Position numbers and translations under genes: made by a program | Notes under the pieces: generated by a model | The model's database searches: none | Seen by the model: only the letters and a program-made list of their open reading frames with translations | What the model was told of the DNA's origin: nothing | Shown here: in pieces, positions 25,831 through 35,600 of the stretch | How positions within the stretch are numbered: position 1 is the first letter of the stretch | Layout of the letters: each line of letters starts with the position of its first letter | Assembly: GCF_000025305.1 (NCBI RefSeq) | Contig: NC_013740.1 | Coordinates: 868,001-932,000 of the forward strand | Direction: 5' to 3' | Origin: Acidaminococcus fermentans DSM 20731 | Lineage (GTDB): Bacteria > Bacillota > Negativicutes > Acidaminococcales > Acidaminococcaceae | Length of the DNA: 64,000 nt

Positions 25831-27117
25831 ATGAGCACGTATTTTGACATCATTATGGTTCCCCTCCAAGTGCTGATTGTCTTTTTCACCATCTACTATT
25901 TCGTCATTTCTCTGTTTGGCATTCTGCCCCGGAAAAAAGAAAAGAAGATCCTGACCCCCAAAACCACTTTTGCTGTGATCGTAGCGGCCCACAATGAGGA
26001 AAAAGTCATCGGCGAGCTGGTGGAGAACCTCCATATGCTCCGGTATCCGGATGAACTGTACGATATCTTCGTCATTGCGGACAACTGCAAGGACCATACG
26101 GCGGAGGTGGCCCGGAAAGCCGGGGCTCTCGTGTACGAGCGGTTCAATCAGGAAGAGGTGGGCAAGGGGTTTGCCCTGGAATGGATGTTCCGCCAGCTGT
26201 TTGCTCTGGATCGGCAGTATGATGCAGTGGCCATTTTTGATGCGGACAACCTGGTGCATCCGGATTTCCTGAAGGAAATGAACAACCGGTTCTGCAAGGG
26301 CGAGCGGCTGATCCAGGGGTATCTGGATGTGAAGAACCCCAACGACAGCTGGGTCAGCGGGACCTTTGCCATCAACTTCTGGATTGTGAACCATGTATGG
26401 CATCTGGCCAAGTACACCATCGGGCTGTCCAGTGTGTTCGGAGGCACGGGCATGGTGATTGCCACGGAAGTGCTGAAGAAGTATGGCTGGAAGGCCACCT
26501 GTCTCACGGAAGACATGGAATTCACCATGAAGTGCCTGCTGGAAGGCATTCCCACCACCTGGTGCCAGGATGCCATCATCTACGACGAAAAGCCCCAGAC
26601 CTTCAAGGCTTCCTGGAACCAGCGGAAGCGGTGGGCCCAGGGCCAGTTCGACGTGGCGGGCCGGTATATGTGGAAGCTGCTGAAGGAAGGGATCCGGAAA
26701 CGGGACATTGTGATCCTGGATGGGGTCATCGATGTGTTCCAGCCTTATTTCATGCTGATTTCCACCTTCTTCGTGCTCTGCAGCACCATCTACAACTTCG
26801 TTCCTTTCTATACCAATGTGCTGTATGCCCTGCTGCCCTACCATGTGTGGCAGGTAATCGGGGTGGCCCAGTATGCCATTCCCGCCATCATCCTGTTCAA
26901 GATCAATGCGGCGCCCAAGTCCTGGTTCTACACCCTGTTCTATCCGCTGCTGCTGTACAGCTGGGTGCCCATTACCATCCTGGGCTTCTTCCACCGGCAT
27001 GAGCATGTGTGGAGCCACACCATCCACACCCGGAGCATCAGTTTCAACGATGTGCTGGTGCCGGAAAGCGCGGAAACCGGACCGAAGCAGATTATTTTGC
27101 CGAAAGAGAAGAGATAA
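25831..27117 (+). CDS. Membrane GT2 glycosyltransferase
   Basis: 428 residues: an N-terminal membrane helix, a GT-A domain and C-terminal membrane segments, the layout of processive synthases such as IcaA, NodC or hyaluronan synthase. Seen: VIVAAHNEEKVIGEL near residue 50, FDADNLVHPDF (the DxD), CLTEDMEFT and QRKRWAQGQ (acceptor motif), all intact. Start ATG 25831 with AGAGGAGG upstream. Close to psd-pssA, consistent with an envelope role. Product unknown. Confidence 0.85.
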   Translation: MSTYFDIIMVPLQVLIVFFTIYYFVISLFGILPRKKEKKILTPKTTFAVIVAAHNEEKVIGELVENLHMLRYPDELYDIFVIADNCKDHTAEVARKAGALVYERFNQEEVGKGFALEWMFRQLFALDRQYDAVAIFDADNLVHPDFLKEMNNRFCKGERLIQGYLDVKNPNDSWVSGTFAINFWIVNHVWHLAKYTIGLSSVFGGTGMVIATEVLKKYGWKATCLTEDMEFTMKCLLEGIPTTWCQDAIIYDEKPQTFKASWNQRKRWAQGQFDVAGRYMWKLLKEGIRKRDIVILDGVIDVFQPYFMLISTFFVLCSTIYNFVPFYTNVLYALLPYHVWQVIGVAQYAIPAIILFKINAAPKSWFYTLFYPLLLYSWVPITILGFFHRHEHVWSHTIHTRSISFNDVLVPESAETGPKQIILPKEKR

Positions 27118-27175
27118 GAGTTGTCAGTGACCCATGGAAATCAATTTTGCAAATTAATTTTGAAACAGCATAACC

Positions 27176-27262
27176 CGTAGGGGGCGCAGGCCCGGCGCCC
27201 CGCAAAACACATGGTCAACTGCTGATTTGGCGGGCGGCCGGGCCTGTCGCCCCTACGGAAAC
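27176..27262. repeat. Two GC-rich dispersed repeat units
   Basis: GTAGGGGGCGCAGGCCCGGC followed by GCCCCGC, then GGCGGGCGGCCGGGCCTGTC followed by GCCCCTACGG, which is nearly the core of the 43-bp tandem unit at 62672. Downstream is GTTGACAGCTGACCGTTGACGG-like stuttering sequence (27278-27302). Confidence 0.7.
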
Positions 27263-27302
27263 GATTTATATAACGGTTGCCGTTGACAGCTGACCGTTGA
27301 CG

Positions 27303-27334
27303 GAGCTGTTGCATGGGCAACAGCTCTTTTTTTT
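27303..27334 (+). terminator. Intrinsic terminator
   Basis: GAGCTGTTGC/GCAACAGCTC perfect stem, ATGG loop, eight Ts. Ends the lipid/glycosyltransferase region. Confidence 0.9.
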
Positions 27335-27343
27335 GTACCATAG

Positions 27344-27372
27344 TTGACAAAATCAGTGGGAATGGATATAAT
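27344..27372 (+). promoter_or_regulatory. Consensus promoter of mgtA
   Basis: TTGACA, 17-base spacer, TATAAT: both hexamers perfect. Transcription would start about 27379. Confidence 0.9.
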
Positions 27373-27385
27373 GACAATGTAAACA

Positions 27386-27546
27386 AAATAGTTCCGGTAG
27401 GCCAGGCTCCTACAGGGATATGGACTGCTGCCGCAACAGGATGGAGACATCCCGCGTAGGTCTGAACAGGCTGCGTCAAACAAGAAGGCGCCGCATAATG
27501 CAGTTTCACCGCCCTGTAGAGTTAAAGCTCGTACGGTGGCAGTGGG
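27386..27546 (+). ncRNA. M-box (ykoK) magnesium riboswitch
   Basis: The leader contains the M-box landmarks in order: GTAGGCCAGGCTCCTAC, then GGGATATGGACTGCTGCC, and near the 3' side GAGTTAAAGCTCGTACGG. This closely follows the class consensus (TAGGTGAGGCTCCTA, ATACGCTGCTGCC, TTAAAGCTCTACG). It sits between a consensus promoter and an intrinsic terminator, upstream of a magnesium transporter. High Mg2+ should favour termination (known for the class). Confidence 0.9.
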
Positions 27547-27579
27547 ATTGGTTTCCATTGAAGAATATTTGTATTTTCT

Positions 27580-27613
27580 GCCGTTCGGGTATGCCCCGGA
27601 CGGCTGTTTTGTT
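27580..27613 (+). terminator. M-box expression-platform terminator
   Basis: GCCGTTCGGG/CCCGGACGGC stem (one G-U), 5-base loop, then TGTTTTGTT. About 190 bases before mgtA. Confidence 0.8.
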
Positions 27614-27800
27614 ATGTGAATCTCAGTCCTCGAAAGGTGGTGGCAAAACATGGACGGCACAAGTGGAGGCAGTCATCCTCACAGTTTGGGCAGCGGAATA
27701 TCCACAGACTGGCGATGCCGGTCCGGTTTTGCTGCGCGGTTTTGAGCTGACAGCCTCTTAAAGAGGGGGAACGGCCCCCGGAATTCTTTAGGAGGATATC

Positions 27801-30560
27801 ATGAAAAAAGAGAATATGAACAAAAAAATCCAGGCAGCAGCCCAGGTCGCCCAGGCAAAGCTCCAGCAGGCTGCCGCCCTGGATGTGAATGGGGTGCTGG
27901 CCCGGTACGGAGCCAGCCTCACCGGGCTGACGGAAGCCCAGGTGGAAGATTCCCGGGAAAAATTCGGCGCCAACCGGGTGACCCGGGAGAAGAAAAAGAG
28001 CCTGGCCGCCCGGCTGATCCAGGCTTTTGTGAATCCCTTTACGGTGATCCTGTTTGTCCTGGCCGGGGTATCCACGGTAACGGACATCATCCTGCCCCTG
28101 AAGCAGGGGGATATGGACAGCTTCAATCCGGTGACGGTGATCATCATCCTGACCCTGCTGCTGATTTCCGGGGTCCTGCGGTTTGTCCAGGAAACCCGCA
28201 GCGGGGATGCGGCGGCCAAGCTGCTGGAACTGATCACCACCACCTGCACGGTAATCCGTGAGGGGGGCAAAAAACAGGAAATCCCTCTCCAGGACGTGAC
28301 GGTGGGGGATCTGGTGTTCCTGTCCACCGGGGATATGGTGCCGGCGGATCTGCGGATTTTGGAAGCCAAGGACTTGTTTGTGAGCCAGTCGGCCCTTACC
28401 GGGGAAAGCGCTCCCCAGGAAAAGGTGTCCCAGGCGGTACAGGACAGCGAAAAGAAAGCCGTGACGGAACTGGCCAACCTGGCCTTTATGGGCACCAATG
28501 TAATTTCCGGGTCCGCCACCGGTCTGGTGCTGGGAGTGGGGGACCATACCCTGTTCGGGAGTATGGCCAGTTCCATGGCCCAGGAAGCTCCGGAAACCAA
28601 CTTCACCAAGGGCGTCAATTCGGTGTCCTGGGTGCTGATCCGGTTCATGATGGCCATGGTGCCCCTGGTATTCTTCATCAACGGCATCACCAAGGGGGAC
28701 TGGGTGGCAGCCTTCCTGTTTGCCATTTCCGTGGCGGTGGGTCTGACTCCGGAAATGCTGCCCATGATCGTCACCACCTGCCTGGCCAAAGGGGCCGTTT
28801 CCATGTCGGAGAAAAAGACGGTGGTGAAAAGCCTGAACTCCATCCAGAGCTTCGGGGCCATGGATGTACTGTGCACGGACAAGACCGGTACCCTGACCCA
28901 GGACAAGGTGGTGTTGGAATACCATCTGGATGCCAACGGGCGCCCCAGCCAGCGGGTGCTCCGGTATGCCTATCTGAACAGTTATTTCCAGACCGGGTAC
29001 AAGAATTTCATGGACCGGGCCATTATCCAGAAAACGGAAGAAGAGGAAAATGCGGATCCCCGGCTGGTGGATCTGTCGGAAAACTACCGGAAGGTGGATG
29101 AGGTCCCCTTTGATTTTGCCCGGAGGAGACTGTCGGTGGTGGTCATCGATCCCAAAGGCCGTACCCAGATGATCACCAAGGGGGCTGTGGAAGAAATGCT
29201 GGGGATCTGCTCCCAGGTGGAACAGGAAAATGGTCCGGTGGCCCTGACGGAAGACCTGCGGAAACGGATCTGCCAGGTGGCGGACCAGCTGAACGACGAG
29301 GGGATGCGGGTGATTGCCCTGGCCCGGAAAATCAATCCTTCTCCGGTGGGGGCGTTCGGTACCAAAGATGAACGGGACATGGTGCTTATGGGCTATCTGG
29401 CCTTCCTGGATCCGCCCAAGGAAACGGCGGCCAAAGCCATTGAGGCCCTGAAGGACCACGGAGTCACCACCAAGGTGCTGACCGGGGACAACGAAAAGAC
29501 CACCCGGTGCATCTGCCGTCAGGTGGGGCTGCCGGTGGAGCACATCCTGCTGGGCAGCGATCTGGAAGCCATGGACCGGAAGCAGCTGGAAGCGGAAGTG
29601 GAACGGACCACGGTGTTTGCCAAGCTGTCTCCGGACCAGAAGGCCCGGGTGGTGGAAGCCCTTCAGGCAAAAGGCCATACGGTGGGTTTCATGGGGGATG
29701 GGATCAATGATGCCCCGGCTCTCAAAATGGCGGATATCGGGATCTCTGTGGACAGTGCCGTGGACGTTGCCAAGGAAAGTGCGGATATCATCCTGCTGGA
29801 AAAGAGTCTGATGGTGCTGGAAGAAGGGATCGTGGAGGGCCGGAAAACTTATGCCAACATGATCAAATACATCAAGATGACCGCGTCTTCCAACTTCGGG
29901 AACATGTTTTCGGTGCTGGCGGCCAGTGCCCTGCTGCCTTTCCTGCCCATGAGCAGCCTCCAGCTGCTGGTCCTGAACCTGCTGTATGAAATTTCCTGCA
30001 TTGCCATTCCCTGGGACAATGTGGATGAGGATTACCTGAAGGTGCCCCGGAACTGGGAGGCCTCCAGCATCGGCAGCTTCATGCTGTGGCTGGGGCCCAC
30101 CAGTTCGGTGTTCGACTGGGTTACCTACCTGGTGCTGTATTTCGTGATCTGTCCCCAGGTGCTGTCCGGGGGACTTACCTACAATCATATTGCTGCCGAC
30201 GCAGTGGTGGGCCAGGGGCCTTTTGCGGGGATGAACCTGCGGGATGCCTATGAGGCTCTGTTCCAGGCGGGATGGTTCGTGGAATCCATGTGGACCCAGA
30301 CCCTGGTGATCCATATGCTCCGGACCCCCAAACTGCCCTTTATCCAGAGCCATGCCTCGGCCATGCTGACGGCGCTTACCTGCACGGGAATCGCCCTGTG
30401 CACCCTGCTGCCCTTTACCGGCAGCCTGGGAAGGGATCTGGGGTTCCTGCCTCTGCCGGGATGGTATTTCGGGTTCCTGGCCCTGGTGATCGCAGGGTAT
30501 ATGCTGCTGACCACCAGCATCAAAAAAGCCTACATCCGGCATTACGGGAGCCTGCTTTGA
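27801..30560 (+). CDS. mgtA: Magnesium-translocating P-type ATPase
   Basis: P3B-type ATPase importing Mg2+ across the inner membrane, 919 residues, full length. Phosphorylation site [10 protein letters not shown] near residue 358, nucleotide-binding region [17 protein letters not shown], hinge [17 protein letters not shown], dephosphorylation-type LTGESAP in the actuator domain, and membrane segments at both ends. Start ATG 27801 with AGGAGGATATC. Controlled by the M-box leader just upstream. Long open frames on the opposite strand here are shadows. Confidence 0.95.
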   Translation: MKKENMNKKIQAAAQVAQAKLQQAAALDVNGVLARYGASLTGLTEAQVEDSREKFGANRVTREKKKSLAARLIQAFVNPFTVILFVLAGVSTVTDIILPLKQGDMDSFNPVTVIIILTLLLISGVLRFVQETRSGDAAAKLLELITTTCTVIREGGKKQEIPLQDVTVGDLVFLSTGDMVPADLRILEAKDLFVSQSALTGESAPQEKVSQAVQDSEKKAVTELANLAFMGTNVISGSATGLVLGVGDHTLFGSMASSMAQEAPETNFTKGVNSVSWVLIRFMMAMVPLVFFINGITKGDWVAAFLFAISVAVGLTPEMLPMIVTTCLAKGAVSMSEKKTVVKSLNSIQSFGAMDVLCTDKTGTLTQDKVVLEYHLDANGRPSQRVLRYAYLNSYFQTGYKNFMDRAIIQKTEEEENADPRLVDLSENYRKVDEVPFDFARRRLSVVVIDPKGRTQMITKGAVEEMLGICSQVEQENGPVALTEDLRKRICQVADQLNDEGMRVIALARKINPSPVGAFGTKDERDMVLMGYLAFLDPPKETAAKAIEALKDHGVTTKVLTGDNEKTTRCICRQVGLPVEHILLGSDLEAMDRKQLEAEVERTTVFAKLSPDQKARVVEALQAKGHTVGFMGDGINDAPALKMADIGISVDSAVDVAKESADIILLEKSLMVLEEGIVEGRKTYANMIKYIKMTASSNFGNMFSVLAASALLPFLPMSSLQLLVLNLLYEISCIAIPWDNVDEDYLKVPRNWEASSIGSFMLWLGPTSSVFDWVTYLVLYFVICPQVLSGGLTYNHIAADAVVGQGPFAGMNLRDAYEALFQAGWFVESMWTQTLVIHMLRTPKLPFIQSHASAMLTALTCTGIALCTLLPFTGSLGRDLGFLPLPGWYFGFLALVIAGYMLLTTSIKKAYIRHYGSLL

Positions 30561-30562
30561 GG

Positions 30563-30588
30563 GCTGCCTCAGGGCAGCGTTTCTTTTC
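30563..30588 (+). terminator. Weak hairpin after mgtA
   Basis: GCTGCC/GGCAGC stem followed by GTTTCTTTT. The T-run is imperfect, so partial read-through into the small ORF downstream is plausible. Confidence 0.5.
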
Positions 30589-30662
30589 AGGAAACCCGCC
30601 AGAGGCAGGTTCCTTCCAAAACGACGAACGACGAACGATCATACCCGAAAGGAGTGATTGCC

Positions 30663-30788
30663 ATGATGATGGAACTGATGAACGTGGAACCGCTGTTCTG
30701 GATCGGCATGGGTGCGGTGGCGGCTGTGATCTGCCTGATGCAGGCCGTCTGCTGGACCCGGACACCGAAAATGCGGAGAAATGAATGA
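30663..30788 (+). CDS. 41-residue single-pass membrane peptide next to mgtA
   Basis: Begins MMMELMNVEPLFWIGMGAVA, continues as one hydrophobic helix to about residue 30, and ends in a basic tail RTPKMRRNE. A strong GAAAGGAG lies 7-8 bases before the ATG. It follows mgtA by 102 bases with only a weak hairpin between. Enteric bacteria encode small membrane peptides that act on MgtA/MgtB (MgtS, MgtR). Similarity here is positional and by size only, not sequence. Confidence 0.55.
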   Translation: MMMELMNVEPLFWIGMGAVAAVICLMQAVCWTRTPKMRRNE

Positions 30789-30887
30789 AAATGGGTTAAC
30801 CCCTGTTTCCCCTTTTTGCTGATTGTGCTACAATGAACCGGTATGCAGGTCACATGACTTGACAATCAATGACGAGGAGCGGGAAAA

Positions 30888-32132
30888 ATGGAATATACGG
30901 AAACGGAGCAGATGGTAGCAGATCAGGAGGAAACCGGAGCCCTGGAAATCCGGCGGCTGACTTTTACGGAAGCCGTGATGCTGGTGGTGGGAGCCACCAT
31001 TGGTTCCGGGGTGCTGGGACTGGCCTATGCCAGCCGGAAGGCCGGGTGGCCGGTGCTGCTGACCTGGCTTCTGGCTGCCGGTTTCCTTTCGGTGGCCTCC
31101 ATGCTCTATGTGGCGGAAACGGCCCTGCGCACCCGGCGGCCCCTGCAGCTTTCCGGGCTGGCGGAAAAATATGTGGGGAAGACCGGATCCTGGCTGATCT
31201 TCTTTTCCGTGGGAGCCACCAGTTTCTGCAGCCTGATCGCCTATATCACCGGCTGCGGGAAGATCCTCAGCACTTTTCTGGGTATTCCCCTGGAAGAGGC
31301 CAGCCTGCTGTTTTCCGTGGGGGCCACTGCCGTGGTCTGGCTGGGCCTGAAGGTTACCGGGGCGGCGGAGAAGTACCTGGGGCTGGGGATGATCCTGATG
31401 CTGCTCCTGCTGGTGGGGGCTTCCTTCCTCAGGGCACGGGTTCCCATGGAAGAGATCCTCTATGCTCACTGGTCCTGGGGCATCCCGGTATTCAACATTG
31501 CGGTGTTCTGCTATGCGGTCCAGTATATTGTGCCGGAACTGGCCCGGGGATTCCGGGACCGGCCGGACAAACTGGTGCCGGCCATCCTGGGCGGCACGGG
31601 AATCTCTTTCCTGATCCTGGCCCTGGTGCCCCTGGCGGTATTCCTGATGCTGCCCGGGGAGGAAATCACGGAAGTGGCCTCCCTTTCCTGGGGACGGGCC
31701 CTGAAAAATCCCCTGTTCTATCTGTTGGTGAATTTCTTTGCCTTCTGTGCCATGCTCACTTCTTTCTGGGCCATTGCAGAAAGCTTCCTTACCAACTGCA
31801 TCGAGCGGATGGGCTTCCGGTCGGAACGGGATATCCGGAGCCGGGCTCTGTGCCTGGTCTTTATTGTGGTCCCGCCCATCTTTCTGGCCAGCAGCGGTCT
31901 GGTGGGGTTTGTGAATGCCATTTTCAGCGCCGGGACCTTCGGGGGCATCATCATGTCCGTGCTGCCGGTGTTCATGGTCCGGAGTGCCCGGAAGAGGGGG
32001 GACCAGGAACCCTGCTGGCAGTGCGGATGGCTGGCCGCCCGTCCGGTACAGGGCCTGGTGCTGACCGTGTTCCTGGGCTCCGGCATCTACGCCCTGCTGA
32101 GCATGGCCGGGATGCTGCCGAAGGGGTGGTAA
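30888..32132 (+). CDS. HAAAP-family amino-acid permease
   Basis: 414 residues, about eleven membrane helices. The first, LTFTEAVMLVVGATIGSGVL with GLAYASRKAGW, carries the family's GAxIGxGxL substrate motif. This resembles the SdaC/TyrP/Mtr group (proton-linked uptake of aromatic amino acids, serine or threonine). Start ATG 30888 after GAGGAGCGG. A TACAAT -10 lies at 30829-30834. Its neighbours do not reveal the substrate. Confidence 0.75.
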   Translation: MEYTETEQMVADQEETGALEIRRLTFTEAVMLVVGATIGSGVLGLAYASRKAGWPVLLTWLLAAGFLSVASMLYVAETALRTRRPLQLSGLAEKYVGKTGSWLIFFSVGATSFCSLIAYITGCGKILSTFLGIPLEEASLLFSVGATAVVWLGLKVTGAAEKYLGLGMILMLLLLVGASFLRARVPMEEILYAHWSWGIPVFNIAVFCYAVQYIVPELARGFRDRPDKLVPAILGGTGISFLILALVPLAVFLMLPGEEITEVASLSWGRALKNPLFYLLVNFFAFCAMLTSFWAIAESFLTNCIERMGFRSERDIRSRALCLVFIVVPPIFLASSGLVGFVNAIFSAGTFGGIIMSVLPVFMVRSARKRGDQEPCWQCGWLAARPVQGLVLTVFLGSGIYALLSMAGMLPKGW

Positions 32133-32437
32133 AAGGGGGCGTGAAAAATTCACACCCCAGGTCGCGGGCCTCGGGTCACGGGCCGCGAGCCTGGACGTTT
32201 AACCCGTTTGTTCTTTCTCTACAGAATGATAAGGTAATATACACTGGGATCTGCAAAACGGGATTTTCGGCCTGCACCAACAAGCCCGCGATTCACGACC
32301 CGCGACCAAAAAAGGGGGTGTGAAAAAATGCTTTTTCACACCCCGTCACTAGTCTCTAGTCACTAGCCGATGGAAGCCAGCTGACGCAAGCGAAATAAAG
32401 GCGCTGTGGATGATTTTTTCACAGCGCCTTTTTCCAT
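32133..32437. other. Intergenic region with two terminator hairpins and stutter repeats
   Basis: No gene. Contains GGTCGCGGGCCTCGGGTCACG with further GGGCC/CGCGA echoes (32160-32195), hairpin GGGGTGTGAAAAA/TTTTTCACACCCC (32315-32344), the stutter CACTAGTCTCTAGTCACTAG (32346-32365), and hairpin GGCGCTGTG/CACAGCGCC with T-runs on both sides (32400-32433). The last serves the convergent permease and BASS genes. Confidence 0.75.
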
Positions 32438-33412
32438 TCAATTCCTATTCTTTTCTTCCACCAGTTCGCCCGCTTCTTCTTCCTGCTGATCTTCTTCATC
32501 TTTCCCTACGCAGTAGGAAGCGAAAAGGGAACCGGATACGTTGTGCCATACGGAGAAGATGGCTCCGGCGATGCCCCCGGCCGCGGTGAAGTACATCAGG
32601 GCCAGGGTGGAGGCCAGACCGGAATTCTGCATGCCCACTTCAATGGTCATGGCCCGGCACTGGGCTTTGTCCAGCCCGAAATGGCGGGCGCAGAATCCTC
32701 CCAGCAGCATCCCGCACAGGTTGTGGAGGATCACCACACAGAGGATCACCAGTCCGTTGTCCACAATGGCCCGTCCGGACATGGATACCACGCAGCCCAC
32801 GGTGAGGATCACCACCAGGGCGGAGAGCATGGGCATCACCCGGATGATCCGGCTGACCTGACGGGGAAAGAAAGCGTTCATCCCGATTCCCAGGATCAGG
32901 GGCAGCAGCACCATCTTGACAATGGAAAGCATCATGGACACAAAGTCGATGTCCACCCAGGTGCCGGCAATGAGCCACACCAGGAAGGGGGTCACAAAGG
33001 GCGCCAGCAGGGTGTTCACCATGGTCATGGAAACGGACAGGGCCACATCCGCATGGGCAATGTAGGAGATTACATTGGAAGCGGTGCCGCCCGGACAGCA
33101 GCCCACCAGCACAACCCCAATGGCGATGGCGGGAGGGAGCCGGAACAGATGGATCAGCCCGAAGGCCACGGCGGGCATGATGGTGAACTGGAGCAGGGTC
33201 CCGATGGCCACGTTCTTCGGCTGCCGGAACACATTCCGGAAATCATCCGGGGTCAGGCTCATGCCCATGCCGAACATGATGATGCCCAGGAAGGTGGGGA
33301 TCTGGGGGGCCAGAGGCTTCATGAGCCCCGGCTCCAGGATCCCCAGGAATCCGATGAGCACCACCCCGATGGACATGTAACGGGTGCAGAAGCGTACGAT
33401 TGCATCCAGCAT
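32438..33412 (-). CDS. Bile acid:sodium symporter (BASS) family transporter
   Basis: 324 residues, about ten membrane helices: IMFGMGMSLTPDDF near residue 48, GVVLVGCCPGGTASNVISYIA near 98 (the crossover motif of BASS/ASBT transporters) and SVSMTMVNTLLAPFVTP. BASS members move organic anions such as pantoate, pyruvate or bile acids. The gene follows panC by 4 bases in the same direction, so a pantoate or pantothenate-pathway substrate is worth considering (inference; PanS of Salmonella is a BASS pantoate transporter). ATG 33412 has GGAGGG upstream, inside the end of panC. Confidence 0.85.
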   Translation of the reverse strand: MLDAIVRFCTRYMSIGVVLIGFLGILEPGLMKPLAPQIPTFLGIIMFGMGMSLTPDDFRNVFRQPKNVAIGTLLQFTIMPAVAFGLIHLFRLPPAIAIGVVLVGCCPGGTASNVISYIAHADVALSVSMTMVNTLLAPFVTPFLVWLIAGTWVDIDFVSMMLSIVKMVLLPLILGIGMNAFFPRQVSRIIRVMPMLSALVVILTVGCVVSMSGRAIVDNGLVILCVVILHNLCGMLLGGFCARHFGLDKAQCRAMTIEVGMQNSGLASTLALMYFTAAGGIAGAIFSVWHNVSGSLFASYCVGKDEEDQQEEEAGELVEEKNRN

Positions 33413-33416
33413 GGAA

Positions 33417-34268
33417 TCAGCCCTCCAGCACCACATTGTCGATGAGACGGGTGGTGCCGAATTTTACGGCCACGGCCAGCAGCACACGGCCGTCAATGGG
33501 TCCGGTGACTTCCGTCAGGCCGGGCATGCCGTACAGTTCCACGTAATCGATGTTGCTCATGGGTTCGGTCCTGATTTCCGCCGTTACCTGGTCCACCAGT
33601 TTCCGGGGATCCCTTTCGCCGGCGGCAAAGGCTTCTTTTGCATGCTTCAGGCTCCGGGAAAGGATCAGGGCAGCCTTCCGTTCTTCCGGAGACAGGTAGA
33701 CGTTCCGGGAACTTTTGGCCAGTCCGTCGGATTCCCGAACGATAGGCATAATACGGAGTTCCACGTTCATAAACAAGTCTTCCACCATCCGGCGGAGGAC
33801 TTCCGTCTGCTGGGCATCTTTCAGCCCGAAATAGGCCCGGTCGGCCTGGGAGAGATTGAACAGCTTGGTGCATACCGTTGCCACACCCCGGAAATGGATG
33901 GGGCGTGTGCGGCCGCAAAGAACTTTGGTGATATTGCCCGTCACTTCCACCCAGGTCATATCCTTGTGGGGATACATTTCAGCCGGCGAAGGGGCAAAGA
34001 TGGCCGTGGCACCGGCGGCTTCCGCGACTTTTTCGTCTGCGGCCAGCTTCCGGGGATAGGCATCATAGTCTTCGCTGGGGCCGAACTGGGTGGGGTTCAC
34101 AAAGTCGCTGACGATGACCACGTCATTTTCTTTGGCAGCGGCTTTGATCAGAGAGGCATGCCCTTCGTGGAGGGCGCCCATGGTGGGCACCAGGCCGATG
34201 GTTTTGCCTTCTTTTTTGGCAGTGCGGACAAAGTCCTTCAGATCTTTTACGGTACGGAACAGTTGCAT
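33417..34268 (-). CDS. panC: Pantothenate synthetase
   Basis: Joins pantoate and beta-alanine using ATP. 283 residues. Motifs: LVPTMGALHEGHASLI (HIGH-like), PTQFGPSEDYDAYPR, FRGVATVCTKLFN, YFGLKDAQQ and VRESDGLAKSSRN. ATG 34268 follows AAGGTG. The frame is open upstream to 34397 but that part does not look like PanC. panB and panD are not present here. A strong promoter lies 215 bases upstream. Confidence 0.95.
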   Translation of the reverse strand: MQLFRTVKDLKDFVRTAKKEGKTIGLVPTMGALHEGHASLIKAAAKENDVVIVSDFVNPTQFGPSEDYDAYPRKLAADEKVAEAAGATAIFAPSPAEMYPHKDMTWVEVTGNITKVLCGRTRPIHFRGVATVCTKLFNLSQADRAYFGLKDAQQTEVLRRMVEDLFMNVELRIMPIVRESDGLAKSSRNVYLSPEERKAALILSRSLKHAKEAFAAGERDPRKLVDQVTAEIRTEPMSNIDYVELYGMPGLTEVTGPIDGRVLLAVAVKFGTTRLIDNVVLEG

Positions 34269-34489
34269 AATGACAACACCTTTCGGTGAAAGTCCTGGAA
34301 TATCCAGTACCCATAAGAGAGAGGGGCACCTTGCCGTCCCAGTCTTTCGATATGTTTTGGTTCCGATTCCGAAGGGATCCTGACCAGGGAAACCCATGGC
34401 CTGTGCGCACGGTCCAGCATCGGGAAACCGTTTTATTGGATGGAACCCTAAATTTATCTCCTGCCAGAAGTTCCATCATTCGGGTCATT

Positions 34490-34517
34490 ATTATACTCAA
34501 AAAGAAATCCTTGTCAA
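34490..34517 (-). promoter_or_regulatory. Strong promoter for panC with a long leader
   Basis: On the minus strand TTGACA (34517-34512), 16-base spacer, TATAAT (34495-34490). The predicted start near 34483 leaves an untranslated leader of about 215 nt before panC. Confidence 0.75.
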
Positions 34518-34707
34518 GACAATAAGAAAAAGGTTAACGAAAGGGAAAATAAAAATATCGAACTATATTTTCATCATAATTAGAATATGTACGCAAATAT
34601 CCGAACATTACCTCACAATGTATACATAATAATCTTGCAAATACAGTAAACTTCGTAACAATTTTCTCGTTTTCGAGATAATTGTTTGTGAACTATTTGT
34701 GAACCGA

Positions 34708-34761
34708 TTTACAGAAACTGTATCCAGAGTATAATCGTAATTGTTCGAAATAATGCGAACA
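34708..34761 (+). promoter_or_regulatory. Promoter and palindromic operator of the glnQ operon
   Basis: TTTACA (34708-34713), 16-base spacer, TATAAT (34730-34735). An inverted repeat TGTTCG-8-CGAACA (34742-34761) lies across the predicted start, where a repressor would bind. The whole gap 34519-34810 is very AT-rich and also has CTCG-TTTT-CGAG (34666-34677 area) and ATGTATACAT. Confidence 0.6.
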
Positions 34762-34815
34762 GTATTAAGGAAATAAGCTATAATGATTGCAAATCAAACG
34801 AAGGCAGGGATGGCT

Positions 34816-35544
34816 ATGATGATCAAACTCGAGCACGTCAACAAGTACTTTGGCACCAACCATGTATTGAAGGACGTCAACCTGGAAGTGAAAGAAGGGG
34901 AGAAACTGGTAATCATCGGGCCATCTGGTTCAGGGAAATCCACTACCGTACGGTGCATGAATTTCCTGGAGGAACCATCGGATGGGCATGTGTACATCAA
35001 CGGCACAGAGCTCACCCACAAAAACAGGACCCAGATCATCCGGGACAACATGTCCATGGTGTTCCAGCAGTTCAACCTGTACCCCCATATGACGGTACTG
35101 CAGAACCTGACCCTGGCACCCATGAAACTCCGGCACAAGAGCAAAGAGGATGCGGAAAAGACCGCTTACCATTATCTGGAAGTGGTCGGGCTGCGGCACA
35201 AAGCCAATGTGTATCCCACCACTCTTTCCGGCGGCCAGCAGCAGCGGATCGCCATTGCCCGGGCCCTCTGCGATGAAAGCAAGATCATCCTGTTCGATGA
35301 ACCCACATCGGCACTGGATCCGGAAACCATCCAGGAAGTGCTGGATGTCATGATCAAGCTGGCGAAAGAAGGGAACATCACCATGGTGGTGGTGACCCAC
35401 GAAATGGGCTTTGCCCGGCAGGTGGCCGACCGGATCATCTTCATGGAAGACGGCCGGATCATCGATGAGGGGACACCGGATCACTTCTTCGTGAATCCCA
35501 CCAATGAACGGGTGAAGAAGTTCTTAAGCAAGATTATCCGCTGA
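34816..35544 (+). CDS. glnQ: Polar amino-acid ABC transporter ATP-binding protein
   Basis: 242 residues. Walker [10 protein letters not shown] near residue 35, Q-loop [13 protein letters not shown], signature [15 protein letters not shown], Walker [15 protein letters not shown]-loop [10 protein letters not shown]: a complete GlnQ/HisP-type ATPase. Several in-frame ATGs exist (34783, 34810, 34816, 34819). 34816 is best spaced from AGGCAGGG. First gene of an operon with a binding protein and two permeases. Substrate probably glutamine, glutamate or aspartate. Confidence 0.93.
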   Translation: MMIKLEHVNKYFGTNHVLKDVNLEVKEGEKLVIIGPSGSGKSTTVRCMNFLEEPSDGHVYINGTELTHKNRTQIIRDNMSMVFQQFNLYPHMTVLQNLTLAPMKLRHKSKEDAEKTAYHYLEVVGLRHKANVYPTTLSGGQQQRIAIARALCDESKIILFDEPTSALDPETIQEVLDVMIKLAKEGNITMVVVTHEMGFARQVADRIIFMEDGRIIDEGTPDHFFVNPTNERVKKFLSKIIR

Positions 35545-35600
35545 AAACCACCCGGCGATAATCATAGAGCAGCAAGGAAGCAATTGAAGGAGGTTTTATC

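Noticed and set aside
24997-27117. Reading 24994 as the pssA start
   Set aside because: The upstream extension lies inside psd in another frame; the ATGA overlap at 25120 gives the normal N-terminus.
27420-27761. 113-residue frame upstream of mgtA
   Set aside because: It runs through the M-box aptamer and its terminator, has no ribosome site and no protein-like composition.
27612-30542. 976-residue antisense frame opposite mgtA, and similar long antisense frames opposite pflB (45689-47974), prfC (21792-23585) and the psd/GT2 region (24997-27027)
   Set aside because: High third-position G+C in the real genes removes stops on the other strand. The antisense products are His/Pro/Gln-rich with no motifs.
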